Positions 46,011 to 55,544 of a stretch of DNA of 64,000 nucleotides are shown piece after piece (the first letter of the stretch is position 1; every line of letters begins with the position of its first letter). The position numbers were made by a program, and so were the translations under genes. The stretch covers positions 1 through 64,000 of the forward strand of contig CANNAN010000016.1 of NCBI GenBank assembly GCA_947502635.1, given 5' to 3'. Origin of the DNA: an uncultured Flavobacteriaceae bacterium. GTDB taxonomy: Bacteria; Bacteroidota; Bacteroidia; Flavobacteriales; Flavobacteriaceae. The notes beneath the pieces were generated by a model. It was not told the DNA's origin, did not search any database, and saw only the letters and a list, made by a program, of their open reading frames with translations.

Positions 46011-46041
46011 TTGCAAAAACGACAAGTTTTCCCTACTTTTG
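46011..46041 (+). promoter_or_regulatory. Promoter of the fused 2-oxoacid dehydrogenase E1
   Basis: TTG (46011-46013), 20 bp, TACTTTTG (46034-46041) matches the Bacteroidota promoter. The transcript would start about 15 nt before the ATG. Confidence 0.8.
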
Positions 46042-46063
46042 CACGAGCAAAAAGCACAGCTAA

Positions 46064-48475
46064 ATGCAAACTATTCCAAATTTGAAGACCGACATATCAT
46101 TTGATGATTTTAAAGCAGAAGTTATAAACGACTACAGAATTGCTATAAAAAGTCGTGAATGTAGCTTACTAGGCAGACGTGAAGTATTAACTGGTAAAGC
46201 AAAATTTGGAATTTTTGGAGACGGCAAGGAAGTACCACAATTAGCTATGGCTAAAGCTTTCTTAAAAGGAGATTGGAGATCTGGTTACTACAGAGATCAA
46301 ACATTTATGATGGCTATTGGAGAATTAACTATTGAACAATTTTTTGCTGGCTTATACGCTAATACCAACTTAGAATTAGAACCTATGTCTGCTGGTCGCC
46401 AAATGGGGGGGCATTTTGTAACACATAGTTTAAATGAAGATGGTAGTTGGAAAGACCTTACCAAACAATACAACTCAAGTGCAGACATCTCACCTACTGC
46501 AGGACAGATGCCTCGTCTACTAGGTTTAGCTCAAGCTTCAAAAATCTTTAGAAATGTTGATAACATAAACGCTAACAACTTCTCTATTAATGGAAATGAA
46601 GTTGCTTGGGGCACCATAGGAAATGCCAGTACTAGTGAAGGGTTATTTTTTGAAACCATTAATGCAGCTGGTGTTTTACAAGTACCCATGGTAATAAGTG
46701 TATGGGATGACGAATATGGCATTTCAGTACATGCAAAACACCAAACAACGAAAGAAAACATATCTGAAATCTTAAAAGGATTTCAAAGGGATGACCACCA
46801 TAAAGGTTATGAAATAAGACGTGTTAAAGGCTGGGATTATGCTAATCTTATTGAAATCTATCAGGAGGCTTCTAATATAGCCCGAAAAGAACATGTCCCT
46901 GTATTAATTCATGTCTTAGAATTAACACAACCCCAAGGACATTCAACTTCAGGCTCTCATGAAAGATATAAAACCGCTGAACGCTTAAAATGGGAAACCC
47001 AACATGATTGCAATTTAAAATTTCGTGAATGGATTATAGAAAGTGGTATTGCGACAAATGAAACGCTTACTGATATTGAAAGAACTATTAAAAGGGAGGT
47101 TCGAGAGGCTAAAAAGAAAGCATGGAATACTTTTTTAAAACCGATATTAAAAGACAAGCAAGAACTCGTTTCAATATTAACACAAGTTGCTACTTCTAGC
47201 CCCAATAAGACATTCATATCTAAAATAAAAGATGACTTAGCTCGTATTGATGAACCCACCAGAAAAGACATTCTATCAAGTGCGAGAAAAACTTTAAGAC
47301 TTATTATAGGTGAATCTTCTAAAGAAAAACAACAACTTGGAGATTGGATTAACAATATCTTTGAAAAGATACAACCTAATTTTAGTTCACATTTATATTC
47401 CGAAACTGATAGATCGAATATTCTTATAAAAGAAGTAAAGCCTATCTACGATAGCAGTACTATCCAGGTTGATGCTCGTATCATTCTGCGTGATAATTTT
47501 GATGCTATTTTTAGTAATCACCCTGAAGCTCTTGTTTTTGGAGAAGATACAGGTAATATTGGTGATGTAAATCAAGGTTTGGAAGGCTTACAAGAAAAGC
47601 ACGGAGAATTGCGTGTAGCCGATGTTGGTATACGAGAAGCTACAATAATTGGACAAGGTATTGGTATGTCTTTGAGAGGCTTAAGACCTATTGCTGAGAT
47701 TCAATACCTCGATTATATTTTATATGCACTGCAAATAATTAGTGATGATTTAGCAACGTTGCACTACAGAACAAAAGGCAAGCAAAAAGCACCTTTAATA
47801 ATAAGAACTAGAGGACATAGACTTGAAGGTATTTGGCATTCTGGTTCTCAAATGGGAGGTATTTTAAATTTAGTAAGAGGTGTAAATGTTTTGGTACCAC
47901 GAAATATGACTAAAGCTGCTGGTTTTTACAATACACTTTTACAAGGTGATGATCCTGCCATTGTTATTGAATGTTTAAATGGGTACAGGCTAAAGGAAAA
48001 GATGCCAAACAACTTAAGTAATATTAGAACACCTATAGGAGTTGTTGAAACTGTTAAAGAAGGTAAAGACATCACACTCGTTTCTTATGGATCTACTTTA
48101 CGTATTGTTGAGCAAACTGCAAAAGATCTTTTTACAATTGGTATTGATGCCGAAGTTATAGACGTACAGTCTTTATTACCTTTTGATTTAAATCACGACA
48201 TTGTTAAGAGTATTGCAAAGACAAATCGTGTTATGGTTATCGATGAAGATGTTCCTGGGGGTGCCTCAGCATATATTTTAAACGAAATTTTAAATACTCA
48301 AAACGCATATCAACATCTCGATAGTCAACCAAAAACACTTACAGCAAAGGCGCACAGACCTGCATATGGAGATGATGGTGACTATTTCTCAAAACCTTCA
48401 GCAGAAGATATTTTTGAAACTATCTATGAGGTCTTCCACGAATTAAATCCAGTAGATTTTCCTAAATTACGATAA
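46064..48475 (+). CDS. Fused alpha/beta E1 component of a 2-oxoacid dehydrogenase
   Basis: An 803-residue protein that joins the alpha half (about 1-400) and the beta half (about 460-800) of a thiamine-diphosphate E1, as in branched-chain 2-oxoacid dehydrogenases. The alpha half has GRQMGGHFVTH and the cofactor region GTIGNASTSEG, with N187 where most relatives have Asp. The beta half has VFGEDTGNIGDVNQGL, IREATIIGQGIGMSLRGLRPIAEIQ and VIDVQSLLPFD. It decarboxylates branched-chain 2-oxoacids or a related substrate, feeding acyl-CoA for iso-fatty acids. E2 and E3 genes are not adjacent. A strong promoter precedes it. Confidence 0.9.
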   Translation: MQTIPNLKTDISFDDFKAEVINDYRIAIKSRECSLLGRREVLTGKAKFGIFGDGKEVPQLAMAKAFLKGDWRSGYYRDQTFMMAIGELTIEQFFAGLYANTNLELEPMSAGRQMGGHFVTHSLNEDGSWKDLTKQYNSSADISPTAGQMPRLLGLAQASKIFRNVDNINANNFSINGNEVAWGTIGNASTSEGLFFETINAAGVLQVPMVISVWDDEYGISVHAKHQTTKENISEILKGFQRDDHHKGYEIRRVKGWDYANLIEIYQEASNIARKEHVPVLIHVLELTQPQGHSTSGSHERYKTAERLKWETQHDCNLKFREWIIESGIATNETLTDIERTIKREVREAKKKAWNTFLKPILKDKQELVSILTQVATSSPNKTFISKIKDDLARIDEPTRKDILSSARKTLRLIIGESSKEKQQLGDWINNIFEKIQPNFSSHLYSETDRSNILIKEVKPIYDSSTIQVDARIILRDNFDAIFSNHPEALVFGEDTGNIGDVNQGLEGLQEKHGELRVADVGIREATIIGQGIGMSLRGLRPIAEIQYLDYILYALQIISDDLATLHYRTKGKQKAPLIIRTRGHRLEGIWHSGSQMGGILNLVRGVNVLVPRNMTKAAGFYNTLLQGDDPAIVIECLNGYRLKEKMPNNLSNIRTPIGVVETVKEGKDITLVSYGSTLRIVEQTAKDLFTIGIDAEVIDVQSLLPFDLNHDIVKSIAKTNRVMVIDEDVPGGASAYILNEILNTQNAYQHLDSQPKTLTAKAHRPAYGDDGDYFSKPSAEDIFETIYEVFHELNPVDFPKLR

Positions 48476-48670
48476 CAGTATTTTTAATAATATTGAATTG
48501 AAAAACCTATCGGTCAATCTCAAATATTCCCTTTTTGAAGGCTTAAGATAATTGCTAGGAAACCATCATCAGGTAATCCAGTAAGCAAGAAAAAGTTTAA
48601 ACAAGTTCTTCGTATAAACTGTTACACTTGCAATGGTTTTTTTATATTTATGAATTAATCATATATTCAA

Positions 48671-49141
48671 ATGAAAGCAGTAACATTAAGAGAGATTAAA
48701 CAAGAATTAAACACGCTTTCAACACAGGAAATTCAGGAACTTTGCCTGCGTCTATCTAGATTTAAAAAGGAAAACAAAGAACTCCTAACCTATTTGCTAT
48801 TTGAATCTCATAACGAATCTGGTTATATTGAAAGTGTAAAAGGTTATGTAGATGCCGAGTTTGAATTAATTAACAGAGATAGCTATTTTTATATTAGAAA
48901 AAGTACCCGAAAAATTTTAAGAAACATCAAAAAATACATTCGCTATTCTCAAAATAAAGAAACAGAAGTAGAACTCCTACTCTACTTTTGCCAAAAACTA
49001 AAAGACTTCAAGCCTAGTATTAATAGAAGTGTTCAATTACAGAACATGTATAACAGGCAACTACTACTTTCTAAAAAAATCATCTCGAAGTTACATGAAG
49101 ATCTACAGTATGATTATAATATGATGCTAGAGGATTTATAA
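48671..49141 (+). CDS. Conserved helical protein of unknown function
   Basis: The 156-residue protein is almost wholly helical and highly charged, with MKAVTLREIKQELNTLSTQEI, LCLRLSRFKKENKELLTYLLF and RKSTRKILRNIKKYIRYSQNKE. It has no signal peptide, membrane segment or catalytic motif. I do not recognise a named family, though it looks like a conserved flavobacterial protein. It follows the E1 gene by 195 bp in the same direction; a possible weak promoter (TACACTTG) lies in between. It is convergent with the TonB fusion gene, with only 15 bp between stops. Confidence 0.75.
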   Translation: MKAVTLREIKQELNTLSTQEIQELCLRLSRFKKENKELLTYLLFESHNESGYIESVKGYVDAEFELINRDSYFYIRKSTRKILRNIKKYIRYSQNKETEVELLLYFCQKLKDFKPSINRSVQLQNMYNRQLLLSKKIISKLHEDLQYDYNMMLEDL

Positions 49142-49156
49142 AAAAGGCTATAGATC

Positions 49157-50812
49157 TTATAAGTTTTTAAAAGTAATAGGAATTCCGTAAGCCACCTTAA
49201 CAGATTGTCCTTCTTTTTCTGCAGGCTTCATTTTAGGTAAAAGCTTAATAATACGTTTAGCTTCATCTTCTAAACTTTTATCTGGCCCTCTTGATTGTAT
49301 GTTACCTACATTTCCATTAGAATCTATATTAAACAAAATTAATACACGTCCTTCTATATTATTTTCCTGTGCCGTTTCTGGGTAGCGAAAATTTTTGGCT
49401 ATATGGGAACGCATTTTATTTTGAAAACATTTTTTAGATTCTTCTTTTGATACCCTTTCACATCCAGGAAGTGTGGGTGCCTTTTCAATAAGATCAAAAG
49501 GCATAGCAATGTTTTTATTTATTATTGCTTTTTTCTGGGCTATTTTATTTTCAATTTCTGCTTTTTTTGCATCGGCAATAAGTATTTTTGAACGGTTACC
49601 CTGAGAAAACATATTTAAAAATTCTTTATTTCCATACCAATTATCCAAAGCTTTATTATTAGAATTATCTTTTGACAATACATATCCCACACAATCTTTG
49701 AAATGCACATCTGTAATTTTAATTTTTTCTAAGTTTTCTTGATTTGTTAGAATTTTATCTTCTAATATAATTGCTGGCTTAAAACCAGAAATCACACTTT
49801 TATTCATGTTAAGCGTAGTATTATGCCCCACATGAACACCTTCTTTTATCAATCCTGCTTGAATATCAAATTTTAAATCCTTACTATTATTAATTAATTG
49901 CAAATTTTCGGCAACTAAAATTGTACCTTTTTTAGAAAAATCAACATTTTCTTTTTTGTCATAAGATTCTATGTTTAAGCACCTTGCTCCCCTACTGTTG
50001 GATGTATAAGGAAATCTAATTGCTAATGAATTATTTAACTGACATTTAGCACCAAAATTAAGGCTAAAATCATTTCCACTAGATCTATAAGAAACCATAT
50101 TCTTTAAATTAACCTCTCCACCCCAAACTTTAAAAGAATCTCCCGCAGAATAACTTACCATCACATTTTCTATAATGGTTTCATTGCCTACACCTGCCAA
50201 TAATAGACCACTAAAACTACCACCTACTGCGTATTCTTTTTTACCTGCATATTCAATTCTTACAAATCTTATAATACCAGAGCTATTTATAACATTTTCA
50301 CCTCCGTAATTTGTATTTTTATAAAGCTTAGGCTCTAATTCTGAATAAAAAGAAGAAACAGAAGCTCTTCCAAATTTATTTGAAGGGCCATCTCCTAATA
50401 AAATTATACCTCCCCAATCCCCTGCTTTTTTAACACTTCTATTTGATGTAAAAACGATCGGATCTGTTTCTAAACCATCTGCAATAAGTTTTGCGCCTTT
50501 AGCTATAGTTAGAGATCCTTTTGTATCATAATCTCCAATTATTACTGTACCTGGTTCTATAGTAAGTGTAACACCTTCTTTTATAAAAACATGCCCTAGC
50601 AATAAGTAAGTTTCTTTTTTATAAAGTTTACGGTCTTCAATAATTTCGCCTGTCAATATCTCCGAAGGCTCATTATTTTCGGCTAAATTTGGTTTAAAAT
50701 CTGTCCAATGTTTTAACCATGTATTCTTTGTTATTATTTCCTCTTCCTGTTGAGCATATGTATTACATATTATCAAGAAAAAGAACAAAAATATTGTAAG
50801 GAAATTTTTCAT
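49157..50812 (-). CDS. Exported beta-helix protein fused to a TonB C-terminal domain
   Basis: The 551-residue protein has a cleavable signal peptide (ends NTYAQQ). Residues ~50-390 form a right-handed beta-helix-like repeat region of the kind seen in Bacteroidota surface proteins: GTVIIGDYDTKGSLTIAKGAKLIADG, WGGIILLGDGPSNKFG, IRFVRIEYAGKKE, and VMVSYSAGDSFKVWGGEVNLKN. Residues ~455-551 are a TonB C-terminal domain (CFQNKMRSHIAKNFRYPETAQENN, GRVLILFNIDSNGNVGNI, LPKMKPAEKEGQSVKVAYGIPI). A TonB domain normally sits on an inner-membrane anchor, which is missing here, so energy coupling is unlikely. A strong promoter lies just upstream. The function is unknown. Confidence 0.8.
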   Translation of the reverse strand: MKNFLTIFLFFFLIICNTYAQQEEEIITKNTWLKHWTDFKPNLAENNEPSEILTGEIIEDRKLYKKETYLLLGHVFIKEGVTLTIEPGTVIIGDYDTKGSLTIAKGAKLIADGLETDPIVFTSNRSVKKAGDWGGIILLGDGPSNKFGRASVSSFYSELEPKLYKNTNYGGENVINSSGIIRFVRIEYAGKKEYAVGGSFSGLLLAGVGNETIIENVMVSYSAGDSFKVWGGEVNLKNMVSYRSSGNDFSLNFGAKCQLNNSLAIRFPYTSNSRGARCLNIESYDKKENVDFSKKGTILVAENLQLINNSKDLKFDIQAGLIKEGVHVGHNTTLNMNKSVISGFKPAIILEDKILTNQENLEKIKITDVHFKDCVGYVLSKDNSNNKALDNWYGNKEFLNMFSQGNRSKILIADAKKAEIENKIAQKKAIINKNIAMPFDLIEKAPTLPGCERVSKEESKKCFQNKMRSHIAKNFRYPETAQENNIEGRVLILFNIDSNGNVGNIQSRGPDKSLEDEAKRIIKLLPKMKPAEKEGQSVKVAYGIPITFKNL

Positions 50813-50840
50813 GTTAAATAATTGTTAATAATAGCAAGTC

Positions 50841-50871
50841 CAAACTTACAATTATTATCGACAAAACGCAA
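50841..50871 (-). promoter_or_regulatory. Promoter of the beta-helix/TonB fusion gene
   Basis: On the minus strand TTG (50869-50871), 20 bp, TAAGTTTG (50841-50848). A direct repeat of ATCGACAAAA (50857 and 50877) overlaps the -33 region. Confidence 0.65.
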
Positions 50872-50879
50872 ATTTTATC

Positions 50880-51367
50880 GACAAAAACACAATCGATATC
50901 ATTTTTAGAAACCAATTTACTCGAGATTAAGCCAGCGAAGTCTTTCTATGGTTATGTTTTGATCTAATTTGTGAAGTTTGTGACTTTATAAAAATATATT
51001 ATTCTTAAAAGTGTGCTAAGCTTAAAAAATTAACCTTTATTTAATATTCCTAAAAAGGAATAATTTTTCAAAGTAAAGGCGAACTACAAACTTCTCCAGG
51101 TATGCATATATTGTTACAGAAACAACGGCGATAATAGAAAACGCCATGAAAAAACTATCAGATAAAGTTGTCGAGGTTATGGGAACTAATCATATCAAAC
51201 TATAAAAACACCAAAGTAGATCGATTACCCACATCTGTCAATGATGACAAGTTTAAGAGAATTCTTTTCGCTTTTTATTTTTCAGACAATTTTTTTACGT
51301 TGAAAAAATCCAAACCTTTAATAAAGACTTAGGGTATGAAAGTAGAGGTATGAAACAAAACCTCAAA
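50880..51367. other. Gene-poor region between the TonB fusion and the TlpA-type gene
   Basis: About 490 bp without a convincing gene. The only coding-like trace is a 42-codon open stretch on the plus strand (51077-51205) whose single ATG (51146) would give 19 residues. I see no tRNA, repeat or terminator with a strong stem. Confidence 0.5.
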
Positions 51368-52579
51368 TTATTCACTCATTAATTTACCAACAAATGCCTC
51401 GAATTCCTTTTTAAACACAACATATTTCTCGCCTGTTGCTGGACCATTAAACCCTGTATGAATCTTTCTCACCTCTCCTTTCTTATCAATAAAAATAGTT
51501 GTTGGATAAGACAACACATGGTTGAGCATAGGAAGTTTTTCTTGTGCCTTAACTTTACTAGTAGAACCATATTGAGCCAACAAAACTGGATAGACTATAC
51601 CTGTTTTATCCTTTAAACGCTTGATATTCTTAAAAGCCGTTTCTTCTGTTTTTACATACTCAAAAGCTAAAGCAATTATTTCGATATCCTTATTTTTATT
51701 GTTTTTATAAAATTCTGAATAAAATTTACTTTCATCCAAACAATTAGGACACCAGGTTCCCATAATTTGCACCAAAATAACTTTGTCTTTAAATCGTGTA
51801 TCATTTAATGAAACCATAGTTCCATTTTCGTCTGGAAACGAAAATTCGACTTTATCATAACCTTCATTTAAAAAAGTAAGAGTATCTGCATCTGGCAATT
51901 CAAAGGAATCATTACGTTTAGCAACAAAAGGCTCTTGAAAATGATTTCCAGAATAAAAAGTCCCAACCATAGTACTATCGGTCACATTAGCTGTGAATAA
52001 AAAAGCATGCGCTCCATCAAAAGTTGATAATTTAAGTTGATGACCTTCTAGCACGCCTTCCAAATAGCGATAATCTCCCGTGGTCGTTCTAAAAGTACCA
52101 GTAACAATATTGTTTTTCTGACTAAAAATACCTTTTGCTATATATGTATCTTCTTTAGAATCTGGACTAAAAACAGTTTCCCAATTCCCAGAGACATCAT
52201 GCTTAGCACTTGTTACAGTATTAAATCGCTGCTCATTTTTTTCTGCAGAAAATGGCATCGTTCTGTTCAAAGCTGCTTTTACAAAACTTCCAGCCAGCTT
52301 ATTGTTTTCTATTTTTGCAACCAAATACCCTTCAAAAACAGGCATTTTTATTACCACTGAGTCATCTTTATAAATGATATCGTCAACTTCAATAACTTCT
52401 TCAGCATTAAAAATATTTAATTTGTTTTCAGAAACTACTTCAAAATTAAATGGTAAATCTACAGTTTCATTTATTTTTAATAAAGCGCGATACTCACCTC
52501 TCTCTAGCTTATTTATTTTAACCTCTTGTTTACAAGCAAATACAAAAAAAACGAATAGCCCTACAGTGATATGTTTCAT
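51368..52579 (-). CDS. TlpA-type thioredoxin-fold lipoprotein
   Basis: A 403-residue lipoprotein (MKHITVGLFVFFVFAC, Cys16). Residues ~25-225 are a strand-rich domain of unknown type. Residues ~240-403 are a TlpA/AhpC-like thioredoxin fold with the redox pair C277-P-N-C280 in QIMGTWCPNCLDES, followed by EIIALAFEY, GIVYPVLLAQYGS and the cis-proline region LSYPTTIFIDKKGEVR. It reduces disulfides or other oxidised groups in the periplasm. It is divergent from pheT. No cytochrome maturation genes are nearby, so the partner is unknown. Confidence 0.9.
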   Translation of the reverse strand: MKHITVGLFVFFVFACKQEVKINKLERGEYRALLKINETVDLPFNFEVVSENKLNIFNAEEVIEVDDIIYKDDSVVIKMPVFEGYLVAKIENNKLAGSFVKAALNRTMPFSAEKNEQRFNTVTSAKHDVSGNWETVFSPDSKEDTYIAKGIFSQKNNIVTGTFRTTTGDYRYLEGVLEGHQLKLSTFDGAHAFLFTANVTDSTMVGTFYSGNHFQEPFVAKRNDSFELPDADTLTFLNEGYDKVEFSFPDENGTMVSLNDTRFKDKVILVQIMGTWCPNCLDESKFYSEFYKNNKNKDIEIIALAFEYVKTEETAFKNIKRLKDKTGIVYPVLLAQYGSTSKVKAQEKLPMLNHVLSYPTTIFIDKKGEVRKIHTGFNGPATGEKYVVFKKEFEAFVGKLMSE

Positions 52580-52679
52580 AAAAAGATCATTTGAGTTACA
52601 TTATTCGAAATAACAACATAATACTAACAAATAAAAGATAATAATTATACTTTTTAACCCCACAAATTACAAGCATTGT

Positions 52680-52709
52680 TTGAATGCTAGCTTCAATATT
52701 TTATCTTTG
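52680..52709 (+). promoter_or_regulatory. pheT promoter
   Basis: TTG (52680-52682), 19 bp, TATCTTTG (52702-52709): exact consensus, with the start codon 25 bp downstream. Confidence 0.8.
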
Positions 52710-52733
52710 CATTCTTAAAATAGTAAATTTTTT

Positions 52734-55160
52734 ATGAAAATTTCTTACAATTGGTTAAAGCAGTTTTTAAAAACAGAGTGGACACCAGAACAGACTAGCG
52801 AATTACTTACAGATTTAGGACTTGAAGTTGAAGGTGTTGAAACCTACCAATCTGTAAAAGGAGGTCTGGAAGGCGTTGTTGTTGGAGAGGTTTTAACTTG
52901 TATTAAACACCCGAATGCAGATAAACTAAAAATAACCACTGTAAACATAGGAAGTGATGTTCCTTTACAAATAGTTTGTGGTGCTCCAAATGTGGCTGCT
53001 GGACAAAAAGTGCCAGTTGCAACTATTGGTACAACTTTATATACTGAAGCTGGTGAAGCTTGGACTATAAAGAAAGGAAAAATACGTGGAGAAGAAAGCC
53101 ATGGAATGATTTGTGCAGAAGACGAATTGGGTCTGGGAAAATCTCATGATGGTATTATGGTTTTAAAAAATACGGTCAAAGTTGGCACACTGGCTTCAGA
53201 TATTTTTGAAATTGAAAACGATCAGGTATTTGAAATTGGATTGACTCCCAATAGAGCTGATGCTATGAGTCATTTGGGAACTGCCCGCGATTTAAAAGCT
53301 GGTTTAGTACAAAAAGATATTAATTTAGAACTTATTACTCCGTCGGTAAGTGCATTTCATATAGATAATCGTACTCTTAAAATTGACATCGATGTAAAAA
53401 ACAAGGATTTAGCACCTCGCTATTGTGGCGTTACCATATCTGGGTTAAAAGTTAAAGAATCTCCTATCTGGTTACAGCATCGATTAAAAGCTATTGGCTT
53501 AAGTCCTATAAATAACATCGTAGATGCTACTAATTATGTATTACATGAGCTGGGGCAACCCTTACATGCATTTGATGCTGTAAAAATCTCAGGGAATAAA
53601 GTGCTTGTAAAAACTTTAGCGTCAGGAACAAAATTCACAACTTTAGATGGAGTCGAACGTGAATTGCATGAGGATGATTTAATGATTTGTGATGCCGAAA
53701 AACCGATGTGTATTGCTGGTGTTTTTGGGGGTATTGATTCTGGAGTTACCGAAACCACAACGAGTATCTTTTTAGAAAGTGCCTATTTTAATCCTATAAG
53801 TATTCGTAAATCTGCTAAAAGGCATGGATTAAATACGGATGCTTCTTTTAGATTTGAACGCGGTATTGACCCTAATATTACAGAATATGCATTAAAACGC
53901 GCTGCATTATTGATTCAGGAAATAGCAGGTGGTAAAATTACTAGTGATTTGATTGATCTTTATCCAAATAAAATTAAAGATTTTGAAGTTCGATTAAGTT
54001 TCGATAATGCTAAAAAACTAATTGGTGAAGACATCCCGAAAGAGGTTATAAAACGTATTCTTTCATCATTAGACATAAAAGTAAATAACGTTACCGAGGC
54101 TGGTTTAGGCTTAACAGTTCCTGCTTATAGAAACGATGTACAACGAGAGGCCGATATTATAGAAGAAATATTACGTGTATATGGATACAACAATATTAAA
54201 ACTACAAAAAAATTAAATGCATCTATCTCCAGTACATCAAAATTTGAAGATTATAAAATACAAAATACGATAGGAAACCAATTGGTCTCTCAAGGTTTTT
54301 ATGAAATTCTTTCTAATTCATTAACCACTCCTAATTATACAGCCTTAAGTGAACAATTAAAGGAAGCGCATGATATTAATATCCTAAACGCTTTAAGTAA
54401 TGACCTGTCTGTATTAAGACAATCGCTATTGTTTTCTGGATTAGAAGCTATATCATTTAATATTAATAGAAAACGAGCTGATTTAAAACTGTTTGAATAT
54501 GGTAAAACATATCATGGTTTTGATGATAAAAGAGAAGAGTTTAAACATTTATCACTATTTGTAACTGGAAACCAAACATCTGAGAATTGGCACAACCCAA
54601 ACAAAAAAGGTAATTTCTTTTTAATTAAGGGATACATTATTGCTGTGCTAGAACGCTTAGGTATTTCAAGATTTAATGAAACCTCTGTAAATAATGATTT
54701 TTTCAGTGAGGGATTGAGTTTTAGTCAAGGAAAGAACAAATTAGTTGACTTTGGATTAATTAAAAAACCAATACTAAAGCATTTTGATATTTCTCAAGAA
54801 GTATTATTTGCAGATTTTAATTGGGATGCTATTCTAAATTTAGTGAAACATAACAAGATTACGTTTAAGGCAATTCCTAAATATCCTGAAGTACGACGAG
54901 ATTTCGCCTTATTGCTAGATGATAAAGTCTCTTTTGAATCTATTTATAAAATCGCAAAACAAAGCGAGAAACAACTATTAAAAAATGTCAATCTATTTGA
55001 TGTTTATCAAGGTAAAAACTTACCAAAAGGTAAAAAGAGTTACGCCGTTAGCTTTACGTTACAAGACGAAAACAAAACCCTTACAGATAAACAGATAGAT
55101 AAAATAATGAATAAGTTACAAGCCAACTTTGAGAAGCAACTTGGAGCTGAATTAAGATAA
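52734..55160 (+). CDS. pheT: Phenylalanine--tRNA ligase beta subunit
   Basis: The 808-residue protein is complete. It contains the N-terminal tRNA-binding EMAP-like domain (VVVGEVLTCIKHPNADKLKITTVNIG), the B3/B4 editing region (LTPNRADAMSHLGTARDL, GVTISGLKVKESPIWLQHRL), the B5 domain with YRNDVQREADIIEEILRVYGYNNI, and the C-terminal anticodon-binding FDX-ACB domain (YPEVRRDFALLLDDKVSFESIY, SYAVSFTLQDENKTLTD). It pairs with PheS to charge tRNA-Phe; pheS is not in the window. It has a perfect promoter and a strong terminator, so it is a single-gene unit. Confidence 0.98.
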   Translation: MKISYNWLKQFLKTEWTPEQTSELLTDLGLEVEGVETYQSVKGGLEGVVVGEVLTCIKHPNADKLKITTVNIGSDVPLQIVCGAPNVAAGQKVPVATIGTTLYTEAGEAWTIKKGKIRGEESHGMICAEDELGLGKSHDGIMVLKNTVKVGTLASDIFEIENDQVFEIGLTPNRADAMSHLGTARDLKAGLVQKDINLELITPSVSAFHIDNRTLKIDIDVKNKDLAPRYCGVTISGLKVKESPIWLQHRLKAIGLSPINNIVDATNYVLHELGQPLHAFDAVKISGNKVLVKTLASGTKFTTLDGVERELHEDDLMICDAEKPMCIAGVFGGIDSGVTETTTSIFLESAYFNPISIRKSAKRHGLNTDASFRFERGIDPNITEYALKRAALLIQEIAGGKITSDLIDLYPNKIKDFEVRLSFDNAKKLIGEDIPKEVIKRILSSLDIKVNNVTEAGLGLTVPAYRNDVQREADIIEEILRVYGYNNIKTTKKLNASISSTSKFEDYKIQNTIGNQLVSQGFYEILSNSLTTPNYTALSEQLKEAHDINILNALSNDLSVLRQSLLFSGLEAISFNINRKRADLKLFEYGKTYHGFDDKREEFKHLSLFVTGNQTSENWHNPNKKGNFFLIKGYIIAVLERLGISRFNETSVNNDFFSEGLSFSQGKNKLVDFGLIKKPILKHFDISQEVLFADFNWDAILNLVKHNKITFKAIPKYPEVRRDFALLLDDKVSFESIYKIAKQSEKQLLKNVNLFDVYQGKNLPKGKKSYAVSFTLQDENKTLTDKQIDKIMNKLQANFEKQLGAELR

Positions 55161-55216
55161 AAAATAGCTTAAGAGAATGCTTTTTTATGTCATTTCATTA
55201 AAAACAGTATAAAATT

Positions 55217-55243
55217 AAAATCCAGCAATTGCTGGATTTTTTG
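55217..55243 (+). terminator. pheT terminator
   Basis: AAAATCCAGC (55217-55226) and GCTGGATTTT (55231-55240) form a 10-bp stem with an AATT loop, followed by more T. Confidence 0.9.
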
Positions 55244-55287
55244 TTTAAAATTTTGTATATTTAAGAGAACCCTTTAATACTAGAGTT

Positions 55288-55521
55288 ATGACTGATTCAA
55301 ATTATATAAAGATATTTACAGGAAACTTTATGATTGTCCAACGTATTATTAGCGAATTAAAGGCTATTCATATTTATGCTGTTATTAAAGACCCAACAGA
55401 ATCTGCTCGTTTAGGTGGCTATGGTGGTGGTATACTACCTGGATTTCAGGAAATTTTTGTAAATAAAGATGAGCTTGATAAAGCTGTACCTATAATTGAA
55501 AGCATAAATTCTGAGTCATAA
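55288..55521 (+). CDS. DUF2007-family small protein
   Basis: The 77-residue protein has the DUF2007 pattern: YIKIFTGNFMIVQRIISELKA at the start, a Gly-rich middle (RLGGYGGGILPGFQEIFV), and NKDELDKAVPIIESI at the end. These small soluble proteins have a ferredoxin-like fold and are sometimes called putative signal-transducing proteins, without a proven role. There is no signal peptide. It lies between the pheT terminator and a convergent DUF3995 gene. Confidence 0.88.
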   Translation: MTDSNYIKIFTGNFMIVQRIISELKAIHIYAVIKDPTESARLGGYGGGILPGFQEIFVNKDELDKAVPIIESINSES

Positions 55522-55544
55522 AAAGATTTAAACAAAAAGAAGCC

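Noticed and set aside
51077-51205. 42-codon open stretch (ending KKLSDKVVEVMGTNHIKL) in the gap before the TlpA-type gene
   Set aside because: The only ATG leaves 19 residues and no partner frame was found; too little to call a gene or a remnant.
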